From the NCBI RefSeq assembly GCF_013184495.1, contig NZ_JAAOIY010000001.1, positions 496,001-560,000 on the forward strand: a DNA stretch of 64,000 bases, written 5' to 3'. Numbering within the stretch: position 1 is the first letter of the stretch; each line of letters opens with the position of its first letter. This document shows positions 55,892 to 64,000 of the stretch, in pieces. The DNA is from Sporosarcina jiandibaonis. Lineage in GTDB: Bacteria; Bacillota; Bacilli; Bacillales_A; Planococcaceae. A model generated the notes under the pieces. The model ran no database searches. It saw only the letters and a program-made list of their open reading frames with translations, and had not been told where the DNA came from. A program made the position numbers and the translations under genes.

Positions 55892-56605
55892 CTAATCCCG
55901 TTCTTCGAGCCAATTATAAAATGGAACTCGTTTTACTTTGACCGTTTTATCTGTTTGTGTTGGACGCATGCCAACTGTTCTAAATTTCTTCGTTTGCTTT
56001 TCAACATCTGATAAGGTTTTGATATTTTTCTTTTTCCATTCAAATAGAATTCGATCGATATATCGAAGACTTAATTTTTCAGCAAGAACCGCTTCTTTTA
56101 AAGCCGCTCTGATGATTTCAACTGAATGACCATCATCATCTAACCACATTCCGATGGATTCAGATTCCATTGGAGATAGAAATCGACCGAATTCCTGTTC
56201 GAATAATGAATAGATTTCGCCTTCTTCGTTTTTCTCTATTTCTTCGACCTGTTCTTTTGCATCAAGGACTATTTCATCTGTGAGGCGTTTCCATAGTGGA
56301 TTTAAAGAGAATGACTCGTATAAGACTCCTTTTTCGTCTTCACTTTGGATAATTTGAAGTAGACCATGTTGCATCAGTCTTTGTAAAATGGTAGAAACTT
56401 CATTTTCAGATAAATGCATGCGTTCTGCAAAGTCAGTCGGGGTAGGAAATAAATTGCCAGCCGCGTTGTATGCAGTCATATGCATGATTAGCATCGCATC
56501 TAAATCTTTTATGCCAAGACGTTTATAATTGTGAAAAAAAAGCTGGGAAATGGTTACATTTCCCTGCTCAATCCAAATTTGGAGTCGATCATCTTGCATT
56601 GTCAT
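55892..56605 (-). CDS. dnaD: DnaD, replication initiation/primosome protein
   Basis: DnaD helps DnaA and DnaB load the replicative helicase in low-GC Gram-positives. The 237-residue protein has an N-terminal winged helix (LFFHNYKRLGIKDLDAMLIMH, FAERMHLSENEVSTILQRLMQHGLLQI) and the C-terminal DnaD_N/DDBH2 domain (LFEQEFGRFLSPMESESIGMWLDDDGHSVEIIRAALKEAV). ATG follows AAGGAG. It is the first gene of dnaD-nth-ypoC. Confidence 0.95.
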   Translation of the reverse strand: MTMQDDRLQIWIEQGNVTISQLFFHNYKRLGIKDLDAMLIMHMTAYNAAGNLFPTPTDFAERMHLSENEVSTILQRLMQHGLLQIIQSEDEKGVLYESFSLNPLWKRLTDEIVLDAKEQVEEIEKNEEGEIYSLFEQEFGRFLSPMESESIGMWLDDDGHSVEIIRAALKEAVLAEKLSLRYIDRILFEWKKKNIKTLSDVEKQTKKFRTVGMRPTQTDKTVKVKRVPFYNWLEERD

Positions 56606-56659
56606 CCAGACTCCTTTCTATATAAAACGAAACTTCAAAATGTAAATTCATAATAAGTA

Positions 56660-57955
56660 TTATGGATATAATCTGTTTAGCAGGCGTGGAAATGCAGCCG
56701 TTTCTCGAACATGGCTTGTCCCTGAAATCCAGGCTACTGTTCGTTCTAAGCCAAGACCAAAACCGGAATGCGGCACTGCACCATATTTGCTCAATTCAAG
56801 ATACCATTTGTAAGCATCCTCATCTAGATTATGTTCTTTTATTCGTTGTTTCATTAATTCGTAATCGTAAATTCGTTCAGAACCGCCGATGATTTCTCCG
56901 TACCCTTCAGGCGCAATCATGTCAGCACATAAAACTACGTCATCACGTTCAGGATGCGGTTGCATGTAAAATGGTTTAATGCCAATTGGATAGTGAGTGA
57001 TGAATACTGGCATATCATAACTTTCTGCAATTGCGGTTTCGTGAGGCGCTCCGAAATCGTCTCCCCATTCAATATCGTCAAATCCATTTTCGTGTAGGAA
57101 AGTGATCGCATCATCATACGAAATACGCGGGAATGGCGCTTGTATCTTTTCTAATTTAGAAATATCGCGATCAAGTCGTTCTAATTCTAATGCGCAATTT
57201 TGAAGAACGGATTGCACAATATGCGTCACATATTGTTCTTGAACTTCTAAGCTCTCTTCATGTTCAACGAAAGCCATTTCCGGTTCAATCATCCAAAACT
57301 CTATCAAGTGACGGCGCGTGCTTGATTTTTCTGCGCGGAATGTCGGCCCGAACGAAAACACTTTTCCAAGTGCCATAGCCGCTGCTTCCATGTATAATTG
57401 TCCTGATTGTGAAAGGTAAGCATTTTCATCGAAATACTTCGTTTCGAAAAGTTCAGAAGTGCCTTCAGGTGATGATCCTGTCAAAATCGGAGGATCAACT
57501 TTCACAAAACCATTCATATGGAAAAATTCATAGGTTGCGCGAATAATTTCATCACGTATTTTTAAAATAGCGTGTTGTTTTCTAGAACGAATCCATAAAT
57601 GACGGTTATCCATCAAGAATTCTGTACCATGGTTTTTTGGTGTTATCGGATAATCTACCGCCGCGCTAATAACTTTTACATCACTAACTTGAAGTTCAAA
57701 TCCAAATGAAGAACGTTCATCCTCAACAACTTCGCCTATGACATATAGTGAACTTTCTTGAGATATGCCTCTAGCATTTGCAAAGATGTCTTCGCCTACA
57801 GCTTCCTTAGCGACGACTCCTTGTACAAAACCCGATCCGTCACGTAATTGTAAAAATGCGATTTTACCGCTAGATCTTTTATTTGCAAGCCAAGCACCAA
57901 TTCGCACAGTTTCTCCGACGTGGTCTGGCATTTCATGAATCATAATCGTTTTCAT
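56660..57955 (-). CDS. asnS: Asparaginyl-tRNA synthetase
   Basis: AsnRS charges tRNA-Asn. The 431-residue class IIb enzyme has an OB anticodon domain ([30 protein letters not shown]) and the catalytic core. Motif 2 is [24 protein letters not shown] and motif 3 is [15 protein letters not shown]. Its length equals B. subtilis AsnS. The ATG at 57953-57955 follows GGAGGTTCTT. There is no T-box in the 32-bp gap to aspB, so control would come from upstream. Confidence 0.96.
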   Translation of the reverse strand: MKTIMIHEMPDHVGETVRIGAWLANKRSSGKIAFLQLRDGSGFVQGVVAKEAVGEDIFANARGISQESSLYVIGEVVEDERSSFGFELQVSDVKVISAAVDYPITPKNHGTEFLMDNRHLWIRSRKQHAILKIRDEIIRATYEFFHMNGFVKVDPPILTGSSPEGTSELFETKYFDENAYLSQSGQLYMEAAAMALGKVFSFGPTFRAEKSSTRRHLIEFWMIEPEMAFVEHEESLEVQEQYVTHIVQSVLQNCALELERLDRDISKLEKIQAPFPRISYDDAITFLHENGFDDIEWGDDFGAPHETAIAESYDMPVFITHYPIGIKPFYMQPHPERDDVVLCADMIAPEGYGEIIGGSERIYDYELMKQRIKEHNLDEDAYKWYLELSKYGAVPHSGFGLGLERTVAWISGTSHVRETAAFPRLLNRLYP

Positions 57956-57987
57956 AAGAACCTCCAAAAATAGTCATTTCTGTATTT

Positions 57988-59184
57988 TTACTCTCTCCAA
58001 TTCTCCCGTACAAACTTATCAATTCGACGGATTGCTTCTTCAATTAACTCAATTGAAGTCGCGTACGATAAGCGGATTGTATTGGGTGAACCGAATCCTG
58101 ATCCAGGAATAATGGCTACATTTGCTTCAGTCAATAACGCTTTCGCAAAGTCGTCTACATTTTCAAAACCTGTTTTCTCGAGCGCTTCTGTTACTTCTGG
58201 AAGCAAATAGAATGCACCGTCCGGTTTTATAACATCAAAGCCCGGGATTGCAGCTAACTGGGGATACACTTTGTTCAAGCGTGATTCGAACGCTTCACGC
58301 ATAACTTCTACAGTTTCCTGCGGACCATTGTAAGCCTCGATTGCTGCATATTGAGAAGTTGTTGTCGGGTTGGACGTTGAATGGCTCGCCAAGTTTGTCA
58401 TAGCCGTTACTACATCTTCATCCCCCGCGACATAGCCAATTCTCCAGCCTGTCATTGAATGCGATTTAGAAACACCATTGATGACTAATGTACGTTTTTT
58501 TGCATCATCAGATATTTGAGCGACTGAAATATGTTTTTCATTGCCATAAACAAGCTTCTCATATATTTCATCCGAAACAATCCAGATATCCTTTTCTTTA
58601 CAAACTGCCGCAATTTCACGTAATTCATCTTCCGAATAAATCATGCCAGTCGGGTTGCCTGGTGAATTAATGATGATTGCTTTCGTCTTATCAGTAATCG
58701 CATTTTTAATTTGTTCTGCAGTTACTTTAAATCGGGCAGCCGAATCTGCTTCAATATGTACTGGCACACCGCCCGCAAGCTTTACCTGTTCAGGATAACT
58801 TACCCAGTATGGTGTCGGGATAATTACTTCATCATCCGTATCTAGAATTACCTGAAATAATGTATAAAGGACATGTTTTGCACCGATGCCAATCATTATT
58901 TCTTTTCGCGTATAGGTCAGTTGTTGATCTTTTTTCAATTTATTGATGACTGCATCTTTCAGTTCGACCAATCCGCCAGAAGGCGTATATTTTGTTTTCC
59001 CTTCTTTCATGGACTTTATGGCCGCTTCTAATATGTTATCAGGCGTATTGAAGTCGGGTTCTCCCGCTCCAAGGCCAATTATATCGATGCCCGAATCTTT
59101 CATCTGCTTCGCTTTTGCGGTAATCGCCAGCGTTGTCGATGGTGTAAGTGTATTTACTCTGGAAGCTAATCTTTTAGTCAACAA
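57988..59184 (-). CDS. aspB: Aspartate aminotransferase (class I PLP enzyme)
   Basis: AspB exchanges amino groups between aspartate/oxaloacetate and glutamate. The 398-residue protein has GLGAGEPDFNTPDNI, INSPGNPTGMIYSEDEL, VSDEIYEKLVYG, and the PLP lysine in INGVSKSHSMTGWRIGY (about residue 240). Two TTG codons follow each other at 59179-59184 after GGGAGAG; either could start the protein. It lies between ypmB and asnS, the B. subtilis order. Confidence 0.95.
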   Translation of the reverse strand: MLTKRLASRVNTLTPSTTLAITAKAKQMKDSGIDIIGLGAGEPDFNTPDNILEAAIKSMKEGKTKYTPSGGLVELKDAVINKLKKDQQLTYTRKEIMIGIGAKHVLYTLFQVILDTDDEVIIPTPYWVSYPEQVKLAGGVPVHIEADSAARFKVTAEQIKNAITDKTKAIIINSPGNPTGMIYSEDELREIAAVCKEKDIWIVSDEIYEKLVYGNEKHISVAQISDDAKKRTLVINGVSKSHSMTGWRIGYVAGDEDVVTAMTNLASHSTSNPTTTSQYAAIEAYNGPQETVEVMREAFESRLNKVYPQLAAIPGFDVIKPDGAFYLLPEVTEALEKTGFENVDDFAKALLTEANVAIIPGSGFGSPNTIRLSYATSIELIEEAIRRIDKFVRENWRE

Positions 59185-59194
59185 TATCTCTCCC

Positions 59195-59674
59195 TTATAA
59201 GTTTAAAATTCTTTTCCACCACTGCCCACTTTCAAAAAATACATAAACATAATTCAACTTTCCATTTTCTCCGGTAAACGCAACTTCCCAAACAGGCTCC
59301 TCTTCTTCGATTCCAAGTGAAACATGGAGAACCTTAGCAATGGTCAGTTCCTCTCGAACAGTCTGTATCGCTTCCTTTGCGGTAATTCCATCTTCGACTT
59401 TCAGGCTCTTAAAACCATCTTCCGCATAATCATCAACAAAAACGGCAATTTCTTCTCCATTTTCATCGATCCCGAAAACGACCATGAAAGCTTGGGCGCC
59501 ATTGTAAGGTTGGACTGAATTGACGGATACTAACTGCCCCGATTCAAGAGCTGCTTTTGCCGCAGCTTCTGTTGATACTGCCAATGGCTTGTTCGCATTA
59601 TAAAATACTGTTATGACAATTATTGTTGCCAATGCGATGAGAAAGACGGTTATAAATTTAATCCAATTAAGCAT
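59195..59674 (-). CDS. ypmB: YpmB family membrane protein (DUF5590)
   Basis: The 159-residue product has an N-terminal membrane helix (about residues 6-27) and a PepSY-like DUF5590 domain outside the membrane. That domain shows VSTEAAAKAALESGQLVSVNSV, GIDENGEEIAVFVDDY and EEPVWEVAFTG. Such domains are thought to inhibit proteases or sense wall state; the role is unknown. ypmA, which precedes ypmB in B. subtilis, is missing, since the gap to dinG is only 38 bp. Confidence 0.88.
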   Translation of the reverse strand: MLNWIKFITVFLIALATIIVITVFYNANKPLAVSTEAAAKAALESGQLVSVNSVQPYNGAQAFMVVFGIDENGEEIAVFVDDYAEDGFKSLKVEDGITAKEAIQTVREELTIAKVLHVSLGIEEEEPVWEVAFTGENGKLNYVYVFFESGQWWKRILNL

Positions 59675-59712
59675 ATTCTTTCACGTCCTGTAAATCGTAG
59701 AAACGAATTTTT

Positions 59713-62496
59713 TCATACAAGTCTATTATAGCAATTTTCGAGTTCGTTAACCATTACTTGAAGCGGCACTTTTTTTACTGGCACCTCTGGAAGCGACGCT
59801 AAAAATTGTTTTCCATAAGATTTTGTATCAATGCGCCTGTCTAAAATAATGAAGAAACCTTTATCTGAAGATGACCGGATGAGTCTTCCAAAACCTTGAC
59901 GCAATCTCATTACAGCTTCAGGTAGTGCATAATTGACAAACGGGTTTAAGCCTTGCCCTGATAAGATTGCAGCTCTAGCTTTAAATACCGGGTCCTCTGG
60001 TGATGTGAACGGAAGTCGAACAACGATAACTGCTGAAAGTGCATCACCGGGAACATCGACCCCTTCCCAAAAGCTACTCGTTCCAAATAACACAGAACGT
60101 TGATATTGATTGAATGATTTCAATAGTTTCATGCGACTTCCCGGTGTAATTCCTTGGGCAAATAATGCATATTCCTCCAATTGTTCGCTCTCAGTTATTA
60201 AGTCATATGTTTTTCTTAACATATCCTGCGATGTAAAGAGAACGAACAGCCTGCCACCAGTAGCCATGACTGTACGAATCACAGCATCCGTTACGGCTTC
60301 GATGTAATCCGTCTGCGATACCCGTTGAATCTCAGGCATGTCTTCTACGATAAAAACTTCTGCGCCACCATAAAAATCAGATGGGGCTTCGAAATTTATT
60401 AAAGGAACCTCATCGTTTATCCCGAGTTTTTCTGGAATATAGCGATCATAATTTGGAATTGACATCGTCCCGGATGTCCAGATGATTCCCGTTTCATCTT
60501 CTTTTAGCCGTTTAATTAGTTTGCGTACAGGAACCGCGCTTTCCAAAGGACTTTTCACAATGAGTAAACTTCCCGGAATGCTGCGGACGTCCTTTTCCAA
60601 CCAAACCGTAAAGTTGTCGTAATCTTCTTCAAAAAATATATCAACCCAATCACCGGCTTTAATTTTAATCTCTCTAATCCAATAGGTCCATTCAGATAAG
60701 TATGCCAGTTCACTGCGGGACATATTATTTTTACAATTAGCTAAACGAGCAATAAATGCCTCCGCCTGATCAATGTAATCTGATATCGCTAGGGTCACTC
60801 TGCTAAAGTATCGTTTCATATTTTTCATGCCGTCAAGCGGGTAAACTTTTCGATTGCCTTGCTGTTTTTTGATCGCATTCGGTTCATAATTCGAAAGTAT
60901 GGCCGTCGCCTCATCAAACGCTTCTGCAAATCGTGCAAACGAATCTAATAATCCTTCCTTTACATGCCTACTCGCTAGTCCAAATCGATCAATGAGTGAA
61001 AATATCCCGTGTAATAACTGGCCCTCAGCTTCTGAACCAACTTGGCCCATTATATATTTCCAGTTCGTATAGGAAAAAACAATTTCGTTATGACGAATCG
61101 CTATTTGGCCCATCTGATGTACTTCGTCTACGATTAGTCCACTTAGCGAATTGAAAATGCGGTTGGAACGATTACTATCAGCAAGCAACATCGAATGATT
61201 TGTAATTATGAAGTTCGAACTTGAACATTCCGAGACGAGCCTTCGATGGAAATCAGCTTGATATTCATCAGGAGCCATTCGCTCGGAGCGTTTTCGAATA
61301 CGATCGACAAACAATTGACCGCCGCCAGAAACATTCAGATCCTCCAAGTCGCCTGTCTTTGTTTCGGTTAGCCATACAAGAATCTGCATAATCGTAAATG
61401 TTTCATCGTAAGATTGCTCTGAAATTGTTAGGAGTTCTTCGAATTTACCTAATGAAATATACTGTTCTCTTCCCTTTAATACTGTCGCCTTAAGATTTGC
61501 GCCAAATATAATATCCAGTTTTTTCATTTCTTCGTTAACAATTTTATCGGCCAAGTAATTCGTATATGTACTTATTACTACAGGCTTTCCCGTTTCCATT
61601 GATTGAATGGCGGCGGGCACTAGATAGGCGATGGATTTTCCTATACCAGTTGGCACTTCTGTAGCTATTTCAGATTTCTCGCTTAATGCTGTCCACACTG
61701 TATCCATAAACCGGAGTTGAGATTCTCTTCGTTCAAATTTCGGAAAGGTCGCTTTCAGGAATTCTACTTTCTTATTATCATCAAACGGATAGTCAAAGTG
61801 ACTAATTTCAACTTTGTTTATATCATCGATATTTCGATAAGGAATACCACGAAACGTTGAAAACTCAGATGGAAGACTTTTCTTCCTAGCTTCTTTTAAC
61901 GCATCGTAAAAAAGTGCCGCTAAATCCGTTTTTAGACGAAATGATTTCTTATGCAATAATTCAATTGTTGCAGAAGGCAAAGTTTGAAGTTTTCTTTGAC
62001 AAGCGAGTAAAAGTTCACTTGTTGCTTCAGCATCATCATCGGCCCGGTGTGCAGCGGGTAAGGAAATATCAAGTTCTTCCGCAATATCCTGCAACCTGTA
62101 GCTAGCGGATGAGGGGAAAATGATTTTGGATAATTCGACGGTATCGATTTTTCTTCCAGACCATTCTTCTACTCCACAACGTTTAAATTCATTTTGCAAA
62201 AATGATAAATCGAAATCAGTATTATGCGCAACAAAAATAGTCTCATCAAGAAGATTACGAACTTCTTCAGCAATTTCTTCGAAATATGGTGCATTTTCCA
62301 CTTCTTCATCTGTAATATTCGTAAGCTGTCGAATAAACGGCGGGATTTTTTGACCGGGATTGACGAACCGAACAAACTTTTCGGCAATTTCCCCGTTTCT
62401 AATAAATACAATCGCAATTTGAATGATTCGATCCCCTTTGGCCGAAGAGTGGCCGGTTGTTTCCAAATCAACAACTGCAAACGTTTTTGTTATCAT
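59713..62496 (-). CDS. dinG: DinG: 3'-5' exonuclease fused to a helicase-like domain
   Basis: The 927-residue protein has a DEDDh exonuclease at the N-terminus (VDLETTGHSS, HNTDFDLSFL, AAHRADDDAEAT) and an XPD/DinG helicase domain. The latter has Walker A PTGIGKSIAYLVPA (about residue 285), box II IVDEVHQMGQ (about 455), and RLRQGFGRLIRSSSD. The iron-sulfur cysteines of true DinG are not visible. Staphylococcus aureus DinG of this design is an exonuclease without helicase activity, so the same is likely here. An extended -10 promoter precedes it. Confidence 0.94.
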   Translation of the reverse strand: MITKTFAVVDLETTGHSSAKGDRIIQIAIVFIRNGEIAEKFVRFVNPGQKIPPFIRQLTNITDEEVENAPYFEEIAEEVRNLLDETIFVAHNTDFDLSFLQNEFKRCGVEEWSGRKIDTVELSKIIFPSSASYRLQDIAEELDISLPAAHRADDDAEATSELLLACQRKLQTLPSATIELLHKKSFRLKTDLAALFYDALKEARKKSLPSEFSTFRGIPYRNIDDINKVEISHFDYPFDDNKKVEFLKATFPKFERRESQLRFMDTVWTALSEKSEIATEVPTGIGKSIAYLVPAAIQSMETGKPVVISTYTNYLADKIVNEEMKKLDIIFGANLKATVLKGREQYISLGKFEELLTISEQSYDETFTIMQILVWLTETKTGDLEDLNVSGGGQLFVDRIRKRSERMAPDEYQADFHRRLVSECSSSNFIITNHSMLLADSNRSNRIFNSLSGLIVDEVHQMGQIAIRHNEIVFSYTNWKYIMGQVGSEAEGQLLHGIFSLIDRFGLASRHVKEGLLDSFARFAEAFDEATAILSNYEPNAIKKQQGNRKVYPLDGMKNMKRYFSRVTLAISDYIDQAEAFIARLANCKNNMSRSELAYLSEWTYWIREIKIKAGDWVDIFFEEDYDNFTVWLEKDVRSIPGSLLIVKSPLESAVPVRKLIKRLKEDETGIIWTSGTMSIPNYDRYIPEKLGINDEVPLINFEAPSDFYGGAEVFIVEDMPEIQRVSQTDYIEAVTDAVIRTVMATGGRLFVLFTSQDMLRKTYDLITESEQLEEYALFAQGITPGSRMKLLKSFNQYQRSVLFGTSSFWEGVDVPGDALSAVIVVRLPFTSPEDPVFKARAAILSGQGLNPFVNYALPEAVMRLRQGFGRLIRSSSDKGFFIILDRRIDTKSYGKQFLASLPEVPVKKVPLQVMVNELENCYNRLV

Positions 62497-62533
62497 AAAA
62501 TCATCAACTTCCTGTTAATCAATACTACTTGAG

Positions 62534-62542
62534 ATTATACCA
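62534..62542 (-). promoter_or_regulatory. Extended -10 promoter of dinG
   Basis: TG-G-TATAAT on the minus strand, about 38 bp before the dinG ATG; no clear -35. Confidence 0.6.
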
Positions 62543-62590
62543 TATTGTGCATAATAACAGCGATCACAAGACCAAACTTCTTTGAAAATA

Positions 62591-62626
62591 AAAACTCACA
62601 AAGAATTGATTTTCCTTGTGAGTTTT
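62591..62626 (-). terminator. Terminator of the pan operon
   Basis: AAAACTCACAA and TTGTGAGTTTT form a perfect 11-bp stem followed by TTATTTTC on the minus strand, immediately after panD. Confidence 0.85.
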
Positions 62627-62630
62627 ATTT

Positions 62631-63011
62631 TTAAACAGTCATGCCCGGTGCTTCTTTTATTACTTCTTCAATTTTATTGTCCTTATCCATCAGCAAAACC
62701 GTCGGTTTATGTTCTTTTGCTTCTTCATTCGACACGTATGCATATGACAAGATAATGACTATATCGCCTTTTTGAACGAGTCGTGCTGCGGCTCCATTTA
62801 CACAAATTACGCCACTTCCCGGTTCGCCTGCGATAATATATGTTTCAAAGCGCGCCCCGTTGTTGTTGTTAACAACATGCACTTTTTCATTTGGCAACAT
62901 CCCTGCCGCATCGAGTAGATCACTATCAATTGTAATGCTGCCGACATAGTCAAGGTTCGCTTCCGTGACAGTCGCTCTATGCAATTTACTATTCATCATC
63001 ATTCGAAACAT
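62631..63011 (-). CDS. panD: Aspartate 1-decarboxylase
   Basis: PanD makes beta-alanine from aspartate for pantothenate. It is a self-processing pyruvoyl enzyme. From the ATG at 63009-63011 the protein is 126 residues and the cleavage pair Gly24-Ser25 (DYVG/SITID) falls exactly at the standard position. This and the spacing to AAAGGG favour this start over the ATG that overlaps pan[14 protein letters not shown] and [11 protein letters not shown] follow. It is third in panB-panC-panD. Confidence 0.96.
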   Translation of the reverse strand: MFRMMMNSKLHRATVTEANLDYVGSITIDSDLLDAAGMLPNEKVHVVNNNNGARFETYIIAGEPGSGVICVNGAAARLVQKGDIVIILSYAYVSNEEAKEHKPTVLLMDKDNKIEEVIKEAPGMTV

Positions 63012-63016
63012 ATTTT

Positions 63017-63865
63017 TCATCCCTTTGTTGACATAATAATATTATCTATTAACCTTGTTTTTTCGAATTTCACGGCACAGGCAATAATCGCTTCTCTGGC
63101 ATCAGTCGTGTAAGGCAAAAGTGAAGGATAAGCCAATAATGACACATAATCAATTCGGCCTGGACTATTGCTCGTAATCTGATTCGCTACTTCTTCAACT
63201 ATTTCTTCTACCTGAAGACCTTGATGAAATAATTCTTCTCCAATTTTTAAAGCCTTTTGAATGGCAGGTGCAACTAAACGTTCTTCTATCGATAAATTCA
63301 CGTTGCGCGAGCTTTTTGCAAGTCCATCTTCCTCCCGAATCGTGGGCACTCGCACAATCTTCGTCCGCAAGTTGAAATCGCGCACAAATGTTTCAATAAT
63401 CGCAAGTTGCTGCGCGTCTTTCATGCCAAAATAGGAATGGTCCGGGTCAACAATATTGAATAACTTCAATACTACTTTTAAAACCCCGTCGAAATGACCC
63501 GGACGCGTTGCCCCGCAAAGTGACGAAGCCTGCGGGCCGGGTAATATTTGTATCCCGCCGTCCTGCGGATACATTTCATCAGGGTCCGGGATAAATAAGA
63601 TATCGACCCCCGCCTCGGATGCAAGTTTTGCATCATGCTGTTCATCCCGTGGATACGCTTCAAAATCCTCTCCGGGTCCGAATTGGGCTGGATTGACAAA
63701 TATACTCATGACGACAATGTCATTTTCTTTTCTAGCATGTTCTACAAGACTGAGATGTCCTTCGTGAAGAAATCCCATTGTCGGAACAAAACCTACTGTT
63801 TGGTTATCTCTTTTACTTCTATCGAGTAATTCTTGTAATTCATTAATTAGTCGTATTGTTTTCAT
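63017..63865 (-). CDS. panC: Pantothenate synthetase (pantoate-beta-alanine ligase)
   Basis: PanC joins pantoate and beta-alanine with ATP. The 282-residue product has [23 protein letters not shown] (HIGH-like motif), [25 protein letters not shown] [27 protein letters not shown] and [11 protein letters not shown]. Its ribosome binding site AAAGGTGAG lies in the last codons of panB; the gap is 3 nt. Confidence 0.97.
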   Translation of the reverse strand: MKTIRLINELQELLDRSKRDNQTVGFVPTMGFLHEGHLSLVEHARKENDIVVMSIFVNPAQFGPGEDFEAYPRDEQHDAKLASEAGVDILFIPDPDEMYPQDGGIQILPGPQASSLCGATRPGHFDGVLKVVLKLFNIVDPDHSYFGMKDAQQLAIIETFVRDFNLRTKIVRVPTIREEDGLAKSSRNVNLSIEERLVAPAIQKALKIGEELFHQGLQVEEIVEEVANQITSNSPGRIDYVSLLAYPSLLPYTTDAREAIIACAVKFEKTRLIDNIIMSTKG

Positions 63866-63868
63866 CGT

Positions 63869-64000
63869 TTACTCACCTTTATTACTCCCGTATAAAGTGC
63901 TTAATTCCTCTTCTTTCATCGTAAAACGATGATGATCTGCCGGGAAAGACCTATCTTTAACAGCATCAACATAATCTTTTAGCCCATCTCTGATGACAGT
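63869..64000 (-). CDS. panB: 3-methyl-2-oxobutanoate hydroxymethyltransferase (C-terminal part only)
   Basis: The last 43 residues are present (VIRDGLKDYVDAVKDRSFPADHHRFTMKEEEL), and the gene continues beyond the right edge. The FPADHHRF-like C-terminus and the place before panC identify it as panB, the first enzyme of pantothenate synthesis, which adds a hydroxymethyl group from methylene-THF to ketoisovalerate. Confidence 0.85.
   Translation of the reverse strand, partial: TVIRDGLKDYVDAVKDRSFPADHHRFTMKEEELSTLYGSNKGE

Overview
The window reads as a low-GC Gram-positive, endospore-forming chromosome of the order Bacillales. Sporulation genes (spoIIP, gpr, sigK), competence genes (comEA/EB/EC), a B-type RNase P RNA, an alanyl T-box and long runs of Bacillus subtilis-like gene order support this. 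The detailed order and the many TTG/GTG starts suggest a Planococcaceae (Sporosarcina-like) relative, but that is inference from memory of gene order, not a computed placement. Almost all genes lie on the minus strand.

Layout. 0-0.7 kb: start of an aromatic-acid-type MFS transporter with a catabolite-repression site in its probable promoter, then a structured intergenic region. 0.7-13.1 kb: gpr-spoIIP, rpsT, holA, yqzM, the comE operon, and the ribosome-assembly/NAD/shikimate cluster yqeG-yqeH-aroE-yqeI-nadD-yqeK-rsfS-yqeM. 13.3-14.0 kb: an uninterrupted sigK on the plus strand. 14.0-30.8 kb: mtnN, yrrS, greA, udk, yrrM, mltG, yrzB, ruvX, ireB, alaS with its T-box, recD2, yrrB, mnmA and its cysteine desulfurase, cymR, then rarA and niaR on the plus strand. 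30.9-36.4 kb: the most accessory part, with a mini zinc-finger protein, a GNAT enzyme, a stand-alone amidase, a broken methyltransferase, a small membrane protein, an HD hydrolase, a cold-shock protein and an RNase HI. 36.4-64 kb: phosphoesterase, sulfurtransferase, a double dynamin, M32 carboxypeptidase, a DinG-like helicase, an rRNA methyltransferase, rnpB, gpsB, mrfB-mrfA-yppE diverging from recU-ponA, then ypoC-nth-dnaD, asnS, aspB-ypmB, dinG and panB-panC-panD.

How the genes work together. The yqe cluster couples ribosome maturation (YqeH, RsfS, YhbY-type protein) to NAD and aromatic synthesis. The MnmA/cysteine desulfurase pair feeds sulfur to tRNA wobble thiolation, with the cysteine regulator CymR next door. 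RecU, MrfA/MrfB, Nth, RecD2, RarA and two DinG-family proteins make the window rich in DNA repair. GpsB, PBP1 and MltG belong to wall synthesis. PanBCD makes pantothenate.

I did not find a clearly new multi-gene system. The items most worth a second look are a five-copy TTGCACT array with about 21-bp spacing (43.1 kb), a LexA-like box between the divergent repair operons recU and mrfAB (51.5 kb), comEC and yrrM frames with no conventional start codon, and a methyltransferase broken inside its SAM-binding motif (33.4 kb).
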